Positions 18,209 to 27,585 are shown, counted from the stretch's first letter. The stretch is DNA of 64,000 bases from Elainella sp. Prado103 (GCA_025454395.1 JALOOM010000021.1:1-64000); one strand, 5' to 3'. Translations and numbers: made by a program. The notes: a model not told the origin generated them from the letters alone.

Positions 18209-18829
18209 TGTTAACCCCTCTTTAATAAATTAAAGACTTGCTTTAACCGAAATCCTCAGTACTCAAAACATTGAGCGCGAACCGCTAGCAAACGGTCGAA
18301 CCACAGCTAAGCCGATATCACACCAGCGGATGATTTAACGATTGATCGAATGGAACTAACCTCAATCATCATGAGCGATTGCCTGATCATGATTAAATCA
18401 TGGAGGCGAAATCTGAGAGGTTGTTTTTAAACGAAGCTTTAGATCTGGCTGTAATTTTCTAGCAATCTCTCTTCAGAAACAGTCAAAAAATTTGCATGGA
18501 TAGCTTAGTTTTGAAAGGTAATCTAAAGAAAACCCAGATGGAGGCTACGTTTGACGACACTAATTTGAGGAGCGAACTATTTTAACTTTTATCAAGAATA
18601 TTGCCAGAAAATGAAGCCAGCCGGAAGTCTTCAGCAATACAAGTCTTCAGCAATACAAGTCTGCAATACAAGTCTGCAATAAACAATCCTGCAACCATAG
18701 CAATACAAGACTGCAACAAACAAGTCTTCAGCAAACAAGTCTTCAGCAAACAAGTCTGCAACAAACAAGCCCTCAGTAAGACATTACGGGTGCCTTACAG
18801 GTGCCTTACGGGTGCATAAACACTTTGAA
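18209..18829. repeat. Non-coding region with degenerate 16-bp tandem repeats
   Basis: A 621-base gap. From about 18627 to 18780 it carries about nine degenerate copies of AAGTCTTCAGCAATAC / AAGTCTGCAATACA / AAGTCTTCAGCAAACA. They are followed by three copies of TTACGGGTGCC (18782-18815). Open frames through it are artefacts of the repeats (KTCLLKTCLL). The part before 18600 shows no gene. Confidence 0.8.
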
Positions 18830-19582
18830 CTAGACTGCCAAGAACCGTTGAATCACCTCATTACTGAGTTCACTGGTGGATCCAGAAGCAACGATCCCAC
18901 CTTTTTGCATGGCATAATAACGATCGGCCTGGCGGACAAAGTGAAGGTGTTGCTCCACCAACAACACTGAGATGCCAGTGGTGGCAACAATTTGGCGTAC
19001 TGCGGCTTCAATATCCAGAATGATCGAAGGCTGAATTCCTTCCGTGGGTTCATCGAGCACCAAAAGCTGAGGTTGACCCATGATGGCGCGGGCGATCGCC
19101 AATTGTTGCTGCTGCCCACCACTCAAGTCACCCCCCATGCGCCAGAGCATATCCTTAAGTACAGGAAACAGGTCAAAAATCTGGTCAGGAATTTCCTGGG
19201 CATTGCGGGGACGCTCTGATCTAGCCTCATACCCCAACAATAAATTTTCTTTCACAGTGAGGCGAGGGATAATTTCTCGTCCTTGAGGCACATAGCCAAT
19301 GCCCAGTCGGGCCCGTTTATCCGGGGATTTTGATAAAATCGATCGCCCTTCCAGCATAATGTTGCCACTCCGAGGCTTCAACAACCCCATCACAGTCTTC
19401 AACAGGGTGGTCTTTCCAACTCCATTGCGCCCAATCAGGCAAACCATTTCACCTTTGGGCACACTAAGATCAACATTCCGCAGAATATGACTCTCGCCAT
19501 AGTAAACATTCAGACCAGAGACTTGCAGCATTAATGTTCTATCGGCGATCGGTGCTTCTGGAGTTAGGGTAGATTGGGTCAT
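18830..19582 (-). CDS. urtE: Urea ABC transporter ATP-binding subunit UrtE
   Basis: One of the two ATPases that power the high-affinity UrtABCDE urea importer at the inner membrane. The 250-residue protein shows Walker A (GRNGVGKTT, about residues 51-59), the Q-loop region, the ABC signature LSGGQQQQLAIARAI (about 152-166), Walker B LLVLDEPTEGIQPS and the switch histidine in LLVEQHLHF. It is the last gene of the minus-strand order urtA-B-C-D-E; a 124-base gap separates it from urtD, wider than the other junctions. An in-frame ATG at residue 18 is a possible alternative start. Confidence 0.95.
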   Translation of the reverse strand: MTQSTLTPEAPIADRTLMLQVSGLNVYYGESHILRNVDLSVPKGEMVCLIGRNGVGKTTLLKTVMGLLKPRSGNIMLEGRSILSKSPDKRARLGIGYVPQGREIIPRLTVKENLLLGYEARSERPRNAQEIPDQIFDLFPVLKDMLWRMGGDLSGGQQQQLAIARAIMGQPQLLVLDEPTEGIQPSIILDIEAAVRQIVATTGISVLLVEQHLHFVRQADRYYAMQKGGIVASGSTSELSNEVIQRFLAV

Positions 19583-19706
19583 GAATCAGATGAGTGAAAA
19601 TAGCAGTGAATGACTTTGCAATTTTGCTGAGTAGATGCTGAATCGATCAAGCCTGACATCCCTAGATTATCAGCAGCGGATCATTTGATCAGCAGCAGAT
19701 CATGAG

Positions 19707-20510
19707 CTAAGAAATAGACTCTGAAACCGCAGCAGAAGATAGATCGGCCGGTGGCGTATGGGCATCCACTTCCTGCCCGAGATAGACTTCAATCACCTTT
19801 GGATCAGACTGCACCTGATCAAACGATCCCTCACATAATACGGAGCCTTGGTGGAGTACCGTGACTTGACCCTGGGCAATCTGCCGCACAAATTCCATGT
19901 CATGTTCGATCACAATAATCGAATGACTCTGTGCCAGTGAAACCAACAATTCGCCGGTGCGTTCAGTTTCTTCATCTGTCAATCCAGCCACCGGCTCATC
20001 GACCAACAATAGATCAGGAGATTGCGCCACCAACATGCCAATCTCTAACCACTGTTTTTCCCCGTGAGAAAGCAGATTCGCTCTCATATCCGCTTTGTGA
20101 GCTAGCCCGATCGTCTCCAACAAGCCTCCGACCGTTCGACGTTCAGCCGTCGGAGTTTTCCGAAACAAAGTTGAAAAGACATTCTTGATGCGGTTGCAAG
20201 CTAGCTCTAAATTTTCGCGGGGAGATAGATTGAGATAGACCCTAGGGGTCTGAAACTTGCGTCCAACCCCCATCCGCGCAATTTGGTGTTCTGAGAAAGG
20301 ACGGAGATTTTTGCCCTTAAACCGCACCGTACCTTCAGTGGGTTTGGTTTTGCCAGTAATAATATCGAGAAAGGTAGTCTTTCCCGCTCCATTGGGGCCA
20401 ATAATCACACGTAACTCACCCGTGTTTAAGCTGAAATTGAGATTATTGAGAGCCCGAAAGCCATCAAAACTGACGGTAAGATTCTCAATCTCCAAGATTT
20501 TTTCGTTCAT
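19707..20510 (-). CDS. urtD: Urea ABC transporter ATP-binding subunit UrtD
   Basis: The LivG-like ATPase of the urea importer, partner of UrtE. ATG at 20510 (MNEKILEIENLTVSFDGF) is preferred over the upstream 20552 because it places the first strand at the usual distance. Visible motifs are Walker A GPNGAGKTT, the signature LLSHGEKQWLEIGML (the SHGE variant, not SGGQ, as expected for UrtD), Walker B DLLLVDEPVAGL and the switch histidine IVIEHDMEFV. The start overlaps the 3' end of urtC by 26 bases, suggesting translational coupling. Confidence 0.95.
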   Translation of the reverse strand: MNEKILEIENLTVSFDGFRALNNLNFSLNTGELRVIIGPNGAGKTTFLDIITGKTKPTEGTVRFKGKNLRPFSEHQIARMGVGRKFQTPRVYLNLSPRENLELACNRIKNVFSTLFRKTPTAERRTVGGLLETIGLAHKADMRANLLSHGEKQWLEIGMLVAQSPDLLLVDEPVAGLTDEETERTGELLVSLAQSHSIIVIEHDMEFVRQIAQGQVTVLHQGSVLCEGSFDQVQSDPKVIEVYLGQEVDAHTPPADLSSAAVSESIS

Positions 20511-21651
20511 ACTCAACCTCAGGATCCTCTTCCAAACTGGGATAAGTGGCAATCCGATTCCGCCCCGTGAATGAACGAATTGCCCCCGTCATGTTTTCGC
20601 GTAGCCAGCCAATGATGCCATTTGGCAAGAACATCACGACCAATAAAAATAGACCACCCTGGAAAAATAGCCAGATATCTGGAAATTTTTCACTGAGAAA
20701 GCTCTTGGCAAAATTGACCACCAATGCACCCAGCACAGCTCCGACCAAGGTTGCCCTGCCACCCACCGCCACCCAAATTACCATCTCGATCGAAAAGGCA
20801 ATGTTCATGGAGTTGGGGGAAATGATCCCGGTTTGTAGGGTAAAAAATGCCCCTGCGATCCCGGCCAATGCTCCCGAAATAGCAAATACCAGCACCTTAA
20901 ACCCAGTTGGATCGTAGCCCGTGAACCGAACTCGACTCTCATCGTCCCGGATTGCGACCAAGAGCTTACCAAATCGCCCACTGGTCAACCAGCGACAGAG
21001 CGCGTAAGACAATCCCAGAAACAAAATGGTCAAGATATAAAAAACATATTGGGTTTCGGTCGCATTCACCCGGGCTCCAAAAATCGTCTGGAAATCCGTC
21101 AGACCGTTGGTGCCATTAAACAGCTTCTGCTGACCATTAAAAAAGTTAAAGAAGATAATGGTCGCTGCTTGGGTCAGGATGGAAAAATAGACTCCGCGAA
21201 TTCGATTCCGGAAAATCACATAGCCCAGGAGTCCCGCCAAAATGCCTGGAATTAAGACTACAGCCAGTGCGGCCAGGGGAAACGAGTAAAAAGGTTGCCA
21301 GAACCAGGGCAGATCCGTCACGCCATAGAGGCTCATGAACTCTGGGAGAGGGCTACTAGCGGTCGGCGGAATCTGCAACTTCAGATACATGGCGATCGCA
21401 TAACCGCCCAAGGTAAAGAAAATACCATGCCCCAAACTCAGCAACCCGGTAAAGCCCCAAATCAAATCAATACCCAGTGCGACGATCGCCAAGGCCAAAA
21501 ACCGGCCGGTCAGATTCAGCCGAAAATCAGACAACAACAGGGGCAACACAAAAATCAGCAATAGTGCGATCACTAATACAATGCTTGCTTCAACCAAAAG
21601 CTGACGCTTCGAGCGATCTGCCTGCCGTCCTATGGTGAGATCCAATGCCAT
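20485..21651 (-). CDS. urtC: Urea ABC transporter permease UrtC
   Basis: LivM-type inner-membrane permease of the urea importer. About ten hydrophobic segments are present, with family motifs LALAIVALGIDLIWGFTG and LSLGHGIFFTLGGYAIAMYL (about residues 50-90), FRNRIRGVYFSILTQA and VAIRDDESRVRFTGYD (the cytoplasmic loop that contacts the ATPases). The C-terminus after LPNGIIGWLRE is a short charged tail. ATG at 21651 has GAGGA about 9 bases upstream; an earlier ATG at 21666 overlaps the urtB stop (TAATG). Either way urtB, urtC and urtD are tightly packed. Confidence 0.94.
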   Translation of the reverse strand: MALDLTIGRQADRSKRQLLVEASIVLVIALLLIFVLPLLLSDFRLNLTGRFLALAIVALGIDLIWGFTGLLSLGHGIFFTLGGYAIAMYLKLQIPPTASSPLPEFMSLYGVTDLPWFWQPFYSFPLAALAVVLIPGILAGLLGYVIFRNRIRGVYFSILTQAATIIFFNFFNGQQKLFNGTNGLTDFQTIFGARVNATETQYVFYILTILFLGLSYALCRWLTSGRFGKLLVAIRDDESRVRFTGYDPTGFKVLVFAISGALAGIAGAFFTLQTGIISPNSMNIAFSIEMVIWVAVGGRATLVGAVLGALVVNFAKSFLSEKFPDIWLFFQGGLFLLVVMFLPNGIIGWLRENMTGAIRSFTGRNRIATYPSLEEDPEVEYERKNLGD

Positions 21652-21665
21652 TTCAGTTTTCCTCA

Positions 21666-22964
21666 TTAAGCATCGACAGTGCGTCCCTTTTGGGGGAACA
21701 ATCCAGCCGGACGGAACTGGAGGAACACCACAATCAGGAAGAAGACCATCACCTTCGCCATACTGGTGGTAGCAAAGAAGGTGAAAAAGTCTGCCAGCGG
21801 TTTAACCGGCGTAAACAAGAGAGCCAGAATACCCGTGCCCACAATATAGTCGGTAATCCCGATCACCATGGCTCCTACGATCGTGCCGACCAGTTTACCT
21901 ACGCCACCGACGACAACCACCATGAAGGTGTTAACAATATAGTTTTGCCCCGTATTGGGCCCGACTGACCCCAGCAGACTCACGGCACAACCGGCAATCC
22001 CCGCTAGTCCCGATCCCAACGCAAAGGTGAGGGCATCCACTTTCTGGGTCGGAATCCCTAAACAGGCACTCATATTCCGGTTTTGAGTAACCGATCGAAT
22101 CCGCAGGCCCCAGGGGGTGCGATTCAAAAAGAAATAGATCCCTAACACACAGAGCACCGTCAACACCATGATGAACATGCGGGTGTAGGGCAGTTGATAG
22201 TTGCCGATCGGCAGCCCTCCCAATAACCACTTGGGCGCAGTCACATCTACGTTTTGGGCCCCGAACCAGGGTTTCGTGACCGCGAGACCATAGGTCTGGC
22301 TCATTAAGGCTCCGATGCCACCGGCAATACCACCCGACAGCAGCAGTAGGACGACAATTACCCAGTTCTGCATGTTTTCGATGCGGGCATAGCACTGGAG
22401 TCTCCAAAAGCCTTCCAGCAGCAGTAACCCTATCCCGACTCCCGAAAACCCCAGGGCAAAAGCCACGATCGTGCCAATCAGCAGTGATATATCGATCGTC
22501 CATTGGGGAATGCGGCTCAGATCCACTCGTTTCTGGAGGAGCCAAAGCCCACCAAAAAAGAGCAAGCAAAACCCAATCAATCCTGCGATCAAAACCCAAT
22601 TCACGCTACGGACAAACTGCTGCAAGATCAGGCTAACGCCCCAAGTCGCCAGCAGGGTTTCCAACGGTCGCCCATAAAGAAAGCGAATCACCCCTCGCTC
22701 TAAGGCTAAACCCACGAGAGCAGCCACAATGAAGGCAGCGATCACCGCAAAAAAAATGTAAAACGGGAGCCAGGTTTCGCCTAACTGTTTGAAACCGTTT
22801 TGCACCACAAACGTTGTGTAGGCTCCTAACATCATCAGTTCGCCGTGGGCCATGTTGATCACACCCATCAGCCCGAACACGATCGCTAGCCCCAAAGCCG
22901 CTAGCAACAGCACTGAACCTACACTCAATCCGTTAAAGATTCCATCGAGAATGCTCGTTAACAA
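21666..22964 (-). CDS. urtB: Urea ABC transporter permease UrtB, with long internal insertion
   Basis: LivH-type permease of the urea importer, 432 residues. The N-terminal core (GLAIVFGLMGVINMAHGELM, about residues 25-44), LLATWGVSLILQQFVRSVNW and the C-terminal core (GLRIRSVTQNRNMSACLGI, VVVVGGVGKLVGTIVGA) are typical. Between residues about 122 and 232 lies an extra region with three or more hydrophobic segments (LIAGLIGFCLLFFGGLWLL, LLIGTIVAFALGFSGVGIGL, WVIVVLLLLSGGIAGGIGAL). Cyanobacterial UrtB proteins already carry some insertion here, but this one appears longer. The stop shares bases with a possible urtC start. Confidence 0.94.
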   Translation of the reverse strand: MLTSILDGIFNGLSVGSVLLLAALGLAIVFGLMGVINMAHGELMMLGAYTTFVVQNGFKQLGETWLPFYIFFAVIAAFIVAALVGLALERGVIRFLYGRPLETLLATWGVSLILQQFVRSVNWVLIAGLIGFCLLFFGGLWLLQKRVDLSRIPQWTIDISLLIGTIVAFALGFSGVGIGLLLLEGFWRLQCYARIENMQNWVIVVLLLLSGGIAGGIGALMSQTYGLAVTKPWFGAQNVDVTAPKWLLGGLPIGNYQLPYTRMFIMVLTVLCVLGIYFFLNRTPWGLRIRSVTQNRNMSACLGIPTQKVDALTFALGSGLAGIAGCAVSLLGSVGPNTGQNYIVNTFMVVVVGGVGKLVGTIVGAMVIGITDYIVGTGILALLFTPVKPLADFFTFFATTSMAKVMVFFLIVVFLQFRPAGLFPQKGRTVDA

Positions 22965-23236
22965 GTCTGTTACTCCTAATCAAACCGCCCAATCCCAGCC
23001 AATACCAGCCAATACCGCCCAACTCTGCTTGATACTCCTTGGATACTGCTCGATCCTCATGCCTACTTGAAACGGGTGCCTACGCAAAATGGGCCTAACA
23101 GAACTGCTCGCCTCCCTCTATTCAGAGAAACCTGGCAAGTAGAGAAACCTGGCAAGCCTTTGATCTTTCAGGAGTACCCCCTTAAAAGCGACCCCTTAAG
23201 AGCAACCCTCTTCAAGGCAATCCTGATAAAAGGAAA
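22965..23236. other. Spacer between urtB and the urtA terminator hairpin
   Basis: Non-coding. It has short direct repeats (CCAGCCAATAC twice near 22995; GAGAAACCTGGCAAG twice near 23125-23155). No gene is visible. The unusually long urtA-urtB gap contrasts with the overlapping urtB-C-D genes. Confidence 0.6.
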
Positions 23237-23281
23237 GGGCAGATTATTGAGAGAATCTATTATTTCTCAAAAATCTTGCCC
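23231..23281 (-). terminator. Stem-loop downstream of urtA
   Basis: An inverted repeat (GGGCAGATTATTGAGA at 23237-23252 against TCTCAAAAATCTTGCCC at 23265-23281) lies about 80 bases after the urtA stop in the direction of transcription. On the minus strand it is followed by TTTCCTTTT. It could act as a partial terminator or 3' stabiliser that gives more urtA than urtBCDE product, as is common for binding-protein genes. Confidence 0.6.
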
Positions 23282-23360
23282 TCGCTGTATCGCAAGCAAC
23301 GCGCTAAAGCTGGAAGCATCGGCACCTTAGCGGTCATTCACTCTGAAATCGCAAGCTGGC

Positions 23361-24701
23361 TTAGATGGTGAATTTGCCTGGATTATCAACCCCAGTCTTC
23401 GTCCAATCACAGGAGAAGCCTTTGGTTTCTGCGACAAACTGGTTCCAGGGGATCGGATCAACGGGGCCAGGGGTTTCGTTCACGATTTCAAACAAACCAT
23501 CATCTCGGACTTCACCGATCCGTACTGTCTTCGAAATGTGGTGATTGGTGTTCATGGTGACTGGGCCTTCCGGAGCCGCAAACTCTTGCCCATACACTGC
23601 CTGTCGCACCTTTTCTAGATCGGCTGGAGTGCCTGGATCCCCTGCCTTCTCAACGGCTTGTTTCCAGAGGTTCACAGAAATGTAAGCCGCTTCCATCGGG
23701 TCGTTGGTGACACGATCGCTACCATACTTCGCCTTGAAAGCCTCTACATATTTCTCATTCTCAGGGGTTTCCACGGTCATGAAGTAGTTCCAGGCCGCGA
23801 AATGTCCCTTCAAGAATTCAGTACCGATCGCCTTCACTTCTTCTTCGGCAATACTCACCGACATCACCGGATACTTCTCTGGAGTGAGACCTGCACCCTG
23901 CATCTGCTTGAAGAATGCCACGTTGCTATCACCGTTCAGCGTATTGTAAATCACACCACCATCTGGCAGGGCTGAACGAATCTTGGCAATAATCGGAGTC
24001 ACTTCCGTGCTACCGAGCGGCAAGTAATCTTCACCGACGGTCGTACCCCCCTTCGCTTCTAGTTGGGCTTTAATGATGGTATTCGCGGTACGCGGGAAGA
24101 CATAGTCCGATCCGACCAGATAGAAGTCTTTCCCTTTTTCTGCTAGCAGCCAATCTACAGAGGGCTCAATCTGTTGGTTTGGAGCCGCACCCGTGTAGAA
24201 AATGTTCTTCGAGCATTCTTGCCCTTCATACTGCACTGGGTAGAACAGCATGTGGTTCTTTTCTTCAAACACTGGCAACACTGCTTTGCGACTGGCAGAA
24301 GTCCAGCAGCCAAAAATCACCACAACCTGATCCTCGTCGATCAACTTCTTCGCTTTCTCGGCAAAGGTTGGCCAATCCGAAGCGCCATCTTCCTGAATCG
24401 GAACGATTTGCTTGCCGCCAATGCCGCCCGCGCTGTTAATTTCATCGATCGCCAGCAAAGTAGAGTCTACAACGCTCTTTTCAGAGATAGCCATCGTGCC
24501 GCTTAACGAGTGGAGAATTCCCACCTTAATGCCATCACCACTGGCGGCTGGTGAGGTCGCAGGTGAAGCATCAGCGGCTGGCGATGCCGTATCAGTCGTG
24601 CTTGTTGTCTGCCCTCCGGCACAGGCTTTCAACAAAATACTGGTTCCCAATGTTGCAGAACCATACAGTAAAAACTTACGCCGTCCAAATTGCCTTGTCA
24701 T
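23361..24701 (-). CDS. urtA: Urea ABC transporter substrate-binding protein UrtA
   Basis: The binding component that captures urea outside the cytoplasmic membrane. The N-terminus is a twin-arginine-like lipoprotein signal ([20 protein letters not shown] followed by the lipobox Cys in KACAGG), then an Ala/Ser/Thr linker. The mature part (from about residue 55) is of the periplasmic type I fold: [81 protein letters not shown] lies about 10 bases before the ATG. Length 446 fits the family. Expression is expected to follow nitrogen status through the NtcA site upstream. Confidence 0.96.
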   Translation of the reverse strand: MTRQFGRRKFLLYGSATLGTSILLKACAGGQTTSTTDTASPAADASPATSPAASGDGIKVGILHSLSGTMAISEKSVVDSTLLAIDEINSAGGIGGKQIVPIQEDGASDWPTFAEKAKKLIDEDQVVVIFGCWTSASRKAVLPVFEEKNHMLFYPVQYEGQECSKNIFYTGAAPNQQIEPSVDWLLAEKGKDFYLVGSDYVFPRTANTIIKAQLEAKGGTTVGEDYLPLGSTEVTPIIAKIRSALPDGGVIYNTLNGDSNVAFFKQMQGAGLTPEKYPVMSVSIAEEEVKAIGTEFLKGHFAAWNYFMTVETPENEKYVEAFKAKYGSDRVTNDPMEAAYISVNLWKQAVEKAGDPGTPADLEKVRQAVYGQEFAAPEGPVTMNTNHHISKTVRIGEVRDDGLFEIVNETPGPVDPIPWNQFVAETKGFSCDWTKTGVDNPGKFTI

Positions 24702-24756
24702 CGATTTATCACTCCTCTGGGGGAGGCTAAGTGTATGCCAGAACTTGCCATAAGCG

Positions 24757-24762
24757 ATGGTA
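24757..24762 (-). promoter_or_regulatory. -10 box of the urtA promoter
   Basis: On the minus strand TACCAT lies exactly 22 bases downstream of the NtcA half-site TAC. This fits the cyanobacterial NtcA-activated promoter form GTA-N8-TAC-N22-TA-N3-T, where NtcA replaces the -35 box. Transcription should start near 24750, roughly 50 bases before the urtA start codon. Confidence 0.8.
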
Positions 24763-24784
24763 TGGCTGCGTTCGAGTAGAAATT

Positions 24785-24798
24785 GTATTTTAGATTAC
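24785..24798 (-). promoter_or_regulatory. NtcA binding site upstream of urtA
   Basis: GTAATCTAAAATAC on the minus strand is a perfect GTA-N8-TAC site for the global nitrogen regulator NtcA. It lies in the 131-base gap between ureG and urtA, centred about 90 bases before the urtA ATG, with a correctly spaced -10 box. This predicts induction of urea uptake under combined-nitrogen shortage. Confidence 0.85.
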
Positions 24799-24832
24799 AA
24801 AAGTTGGATTCTTTTCCCGGTATGGATGATCG

Positions 24833-25459
24833 TCAGGATGGTATTTTTTCGGACTCGGTTTGGATCGATCCCATCTGCAAGTCAATGAATTCAAGCACTG
24901 TCTCCAGCCCCTGTCGAGTCTTAAGATTTGTGAAGACAAACGGTCGATCGCACCGCATTTGACGAGTATCCCGCTCCATCACTTCCAGGCTGGCTCCTAC
25001 CATGGGTGCCAGATCGATTTTGTTAATTACTAATAGATCGGATTTCGTAATGCCTGGCCCACCTTTGCGAGGAATTTTGTCTCCTGCTGCCACATCAATC
25101 ACATAGATCGTTAAATCGACTAACTCAGGGCTAAAGGTAGAAGCGAGATTGTCTCCGCCACTTTCAACAAACACCAGTTGCGGATTAAACTGCCGCTCTA
25201 ATGCTTCGATCGCCACTAGATTGATCGAGGCATCTTCCCGAATTGCCGTATGGGGACAGCCACCCGTTTCTACTCCTCTAATCCGTTCTTGCGGCAAAGC
25301 CTGACTGCGCACCAGAAATTGAGCATCTTCCTGGGTATAAATATCATTGGTCACCACCGCAATGTTGAGTCGATCGCGGAGGGCTTTGCATAGGGCATCG
25401 ACCAGGGCCGTTTTTCCGGAACCGACTGGCCCGGCAATTCCAACTCGAAAACTGTGCAT
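24833..25459 (-). CDS. ureG: Urease accessory GTPase UreG
   Basis: SIMIBI-class GTPase that, with UreF, UreD/H and UreE, drives nickel insertion into urease. Motifs: P-loop GPVGSGKT (near residue 10-17 from the chosen start), [32 protein letters not shown] (with the metal-binding CPH), [17 protein letters not shown] and the base-recognition [12 protein letters not shown] at 25459 ([10 protein letters not shown]) matches the usual family N-terminus; a start at 25495 would add twelve residues encoded by a small repeat. It is upstream of the NtcA-urtA promoter and downstream of the RTX gene, with no adjacent urease structural gene. Confidence 0.95.
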   Translation of the reverse strand: MHSFRVGIAGPVGSGKTALVDALCKALRDRLNIAVVTNDIYTQEDAQFLVRSQALPQERIRGVETGGCPHTAIREDASINLVAIEALERQFNPQLVFVESGGDNLASTFSPELVDLTIYVIDVAAGDKIPRKGGPGITKSDLLVINKIDLAPMVGASLEVMERDTRQMRCDRPFVFTNLKTRQGLETVLEFIDLQMGSIQTESEKIPS

Positions 25460-25799
25460 CTGATTATCCACCTGACTATCCACTGGACTGGACATCCGAA
25501 CACTCCCTGATTTGAAGTTGCATCTGGGTTGGTTTGCATTGTAGGGGCAGGTCAGTCAGAGGAGAACATTACTTTAAGCATTCTTTGAGATTCGGCTGAG
25601 CAAAATTGCACCTGATTAGCCGAATCAGGCGGCACTGTAGGACAGGAGATGGTGCTCACAGTCAGTTTGAGAATCCTTTTGAGAATACCTGAGGTTAGGT
25701 GGATCGCATCTGGTTGGAGTGGCAAACGATGGAGATCGTCAAAGATGGGAAGATGAATACTCATCCTCCCACTTCAACTGGTGGCAATAATTTTGATTT

Positions 25800-25858
25800 T
25801 GCCGAACTGGCTTGTCGAACTGGCTTGTCGAACTGGCTTGTCGAACTGGTTTGCCGAT
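25800..25858. repeat. 13-bp tandem repeat after the RTX gene
   Basis: About four copies of CGAACTGGCTTGT in direct tandem, the last degenerate (CGAACTGGTTTGC). The array ends at the stop codon of the RTX-like gene and lies in the gap before ureG. Nothing else is evident between 25460 and 25800. Confidence 0.9.
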
Positions 25859-26728
25859 CTAGTTGATTAATTCAAAAGCGCTATCCACCGAGATCACCGG
25901 CGCGCCTTGAATCGTCGCAAAGTTACCGCCTGTACCGAAACCAGTTGCACTCCCATTTTGGTTGAAGAATACTCGACCGGTTGCCGCACTATAGGTGATG
26001 AGTCTGCTACTTGTTGCAGCTAATGTATCGTTTGCCACAATCCCAATTTCAGATAGATCATTCACACCAAAGGTATTTTTATCCAAGGTGATTCGATCGA
26101 GATCATTTTCAAAATCAGTAATGGTGTCTACTCCAAAGGCAGCTCGCGTGAAGAAAGTATTGGACAGATACTGGAATTGATCCGCTTCATTCAGTCCACC
26201 CGTTAATGTATCGTTGCCTGCACCACCAACCAAAATATCATTACCCGTGCCGCCGGTCAGGATATCGTTGCTACTTCCACCATCCAGGTAGTCGTTTTCG
26301 CTACCCCCATCTAATCGATCAATACCCACTTCACCATAAAGCTGATCATTATCGGCACCCCCATTCAATCGATCGGCACCTGTCCCACCGTAGAGAATAT
26401 CATCACCAATGCTGCCGTCTAGAATGTCATTGCTTTCATTACCGTAGAGGAGATCATCGCCTTCCTCCCCAAATAGGCGATCCGCTCCCAGCCCGCCACT
26501 GAGCGTATCGTTAGCATTTCCGCCACGGAGGATATCATTTCCCAGTTCACCATTCAGAATATCATCCCCATCTCCGCCATTCAGGGTGTCATTGTCATCT
26601 CCACCATTCAAGATATCGTTTCCGTCTACTCCATTTAAAATATCTGCACCCGCAAACCCATTCATCACATCATCAGAGCTGGTTCCACTCAACAGGTCAA
26701 TTCCAGGGGTGCCATTAATAGTAGCCAT
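25859..26728 (-). CDS. RTX-type calcium-binding repeat protein
   Basis: A 289-residue acidic protein made largely of hemolysin-type nonapeptide repeats (pattern GGxGxDxLx), running from about residue 8 to 175, for example GNDILNGGDDNDTLNGGDGD. These repeats fold into a calcium-loaded parallel beta roll. The last 110 residues (ADQFQYLSNTFF ... TITDFENDLDRITLD) match the C-terminal part common in type I-secreted cyanobacterial proteins; there is no N-terminal signal peptide, as expected for that route. An AAGGA site lies just upstream of the ATG. It sits between ureF and ureG without an obvious link to urease. No secretion genes are nearby. Confidence 0.9.
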   Translation of the reverse strand: MATINGTPGIDLLSGTSSDDVMNGFAGADILNGVDGNDILNGGDDNDTLNGGDGDDILNGELGNDILRGGNANDTLSGGLGADRLFGEEGDDLLYGNESNDILDGSIGDDILYGGTGADRLNGGADNDQLYGEVGIDRLDGGSENDYLDGGSSNDILTGGTGNDILVGGAGNDTLTGGLNEADQFQYLSNTFFTRAAFGVDTITDFENDLDRITLDKNTFGVNDLSEIGIVANDTLAATSSRLITYSAATGRVFFNQNGSATGFGTGGNFATIQGAPVISVDSAFELIN

Positions 26729-26907
26729 TTGATTTCCTTCACTTTCAGATCAAGTTTTTTGGGAAGAGCATTTAATGTTCTTCAGCTCTTTGATTATTAG
26801 TTTCATCTAGGTGCTTAAGCTGGTAATGAAAGATAGATGAGATACTTCTCATCAACCTCTTGAATTCATCCTAATCAATTTATTTACATGAACTTATCTA
26901 CAATGGG

Positions 26908-27585
26908 TCAGCTACGAAACAGACGCGAGTAGAGGGTTTCATGGTTCATACTGGCGATCGACACCCCCCAGCTACAGCATTCCAACACCAGAGATTCAGC
27001 TTGACTGGCTTGTTCCAGAGTAGGTTGTAGATTCAGCAGGATTTGCTGCCCTTGGGTCTGTCCCAAAGGCACCAATCGCACCCCAGCGTTGATCAGGTTC
27101 GCCACCCAACTTTGCAAATAGCCCAGCCGCATATCCGATCGATCGATTTGCCAGCCCGCTGCCGCGACTGCAAACGCAATCGCAAAATTGACGGGTTGAT
27201 CAGCACGTTGATCAGTGAAATGTTCAGCCCAAAACCAGCGAGACTCTGGCTGAAGTGCTTGCAGTAACCGTAGGAGAGATCGCCCCATTTGCCAGCTCTG
27301 CTCTCGGATTTCTTCAGTTTCACGAAAAGCTGATAGCCACTGATTCCACTGAGCTAGTTGGATCTCATCCTTTTCGATCGCAGCCCCATAAGCTCGATCC
27401 AAAATTCCCACCTCAACTCGGATCGCTCCATAGGTCAGTTCCTGCCGCAACCAGACTTCTAACTGGGCGGCTGTTGTAATTTGACTGGTTTGAACCAGTG
27501 TCTCTAGTCCTTCGGAATAGGTATAGGCTCCTACAGGTAAGGTAGGACTGACCAATTGCAATAGGGCAAGCAGCGATCGAGTCAT
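26908..27585 (-). CDS. ureF: Urease accessory protein UreF
   Basis: UreF acts with UreD/H and UreG in the chaperone complex that activates apo-urease. Recognisable segments are the N-terminal LLALLQLVSPTLPVGAYTYS and EGLETLVQ, the central FRETEEIREQSWQMGRSLLR, PVNFAIAFAVAAAGWQI and the C-terminal LINAGVRLVPLGQTQGQQIL. ATG at 27585 gives a 225-residue protein of normal length; the longer frame up to 27729 runs into the sepF region and adds non-homologous residues. It lies 62 bases downstream of sepF and 179 bases upstream of the RTX gene. Confidence 0.95.
   Translation of the reverse strand: MTRSLLALLQLVSPTLPVGAYTYSEGLETLVQTSQITTAAQLEVWLRQELTYGAIRVEVGILDRAYGAAIEKDEIQLAQWNQWLSAFRETEEIREQSWQMGRSLLRLLQALQPESRWFWAEHFTDQRADQPVNFAIAFAVAAAGWQIDRSDMRLGYLQSWVANLINAGVRLVPLGQTQGQQILLNLQPTLEQASQAESLVLECCSWGVSIASMNHETLYSRLFRS

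Noticed and set aside
18582-18819. Cysteine/leucine-rich frames in the tandem repeat before urtE
   Set aside because: The peptides (KTCLLKTCLL) arise only from the repeat unit.
25552-25764. 70-codon frame between ureG and the RTX gene (minus strand)
   Set aside because: The ribosome-like GGGAGG directly abuts the ATG, the composition is not clearly protein-like and no family is recognised.
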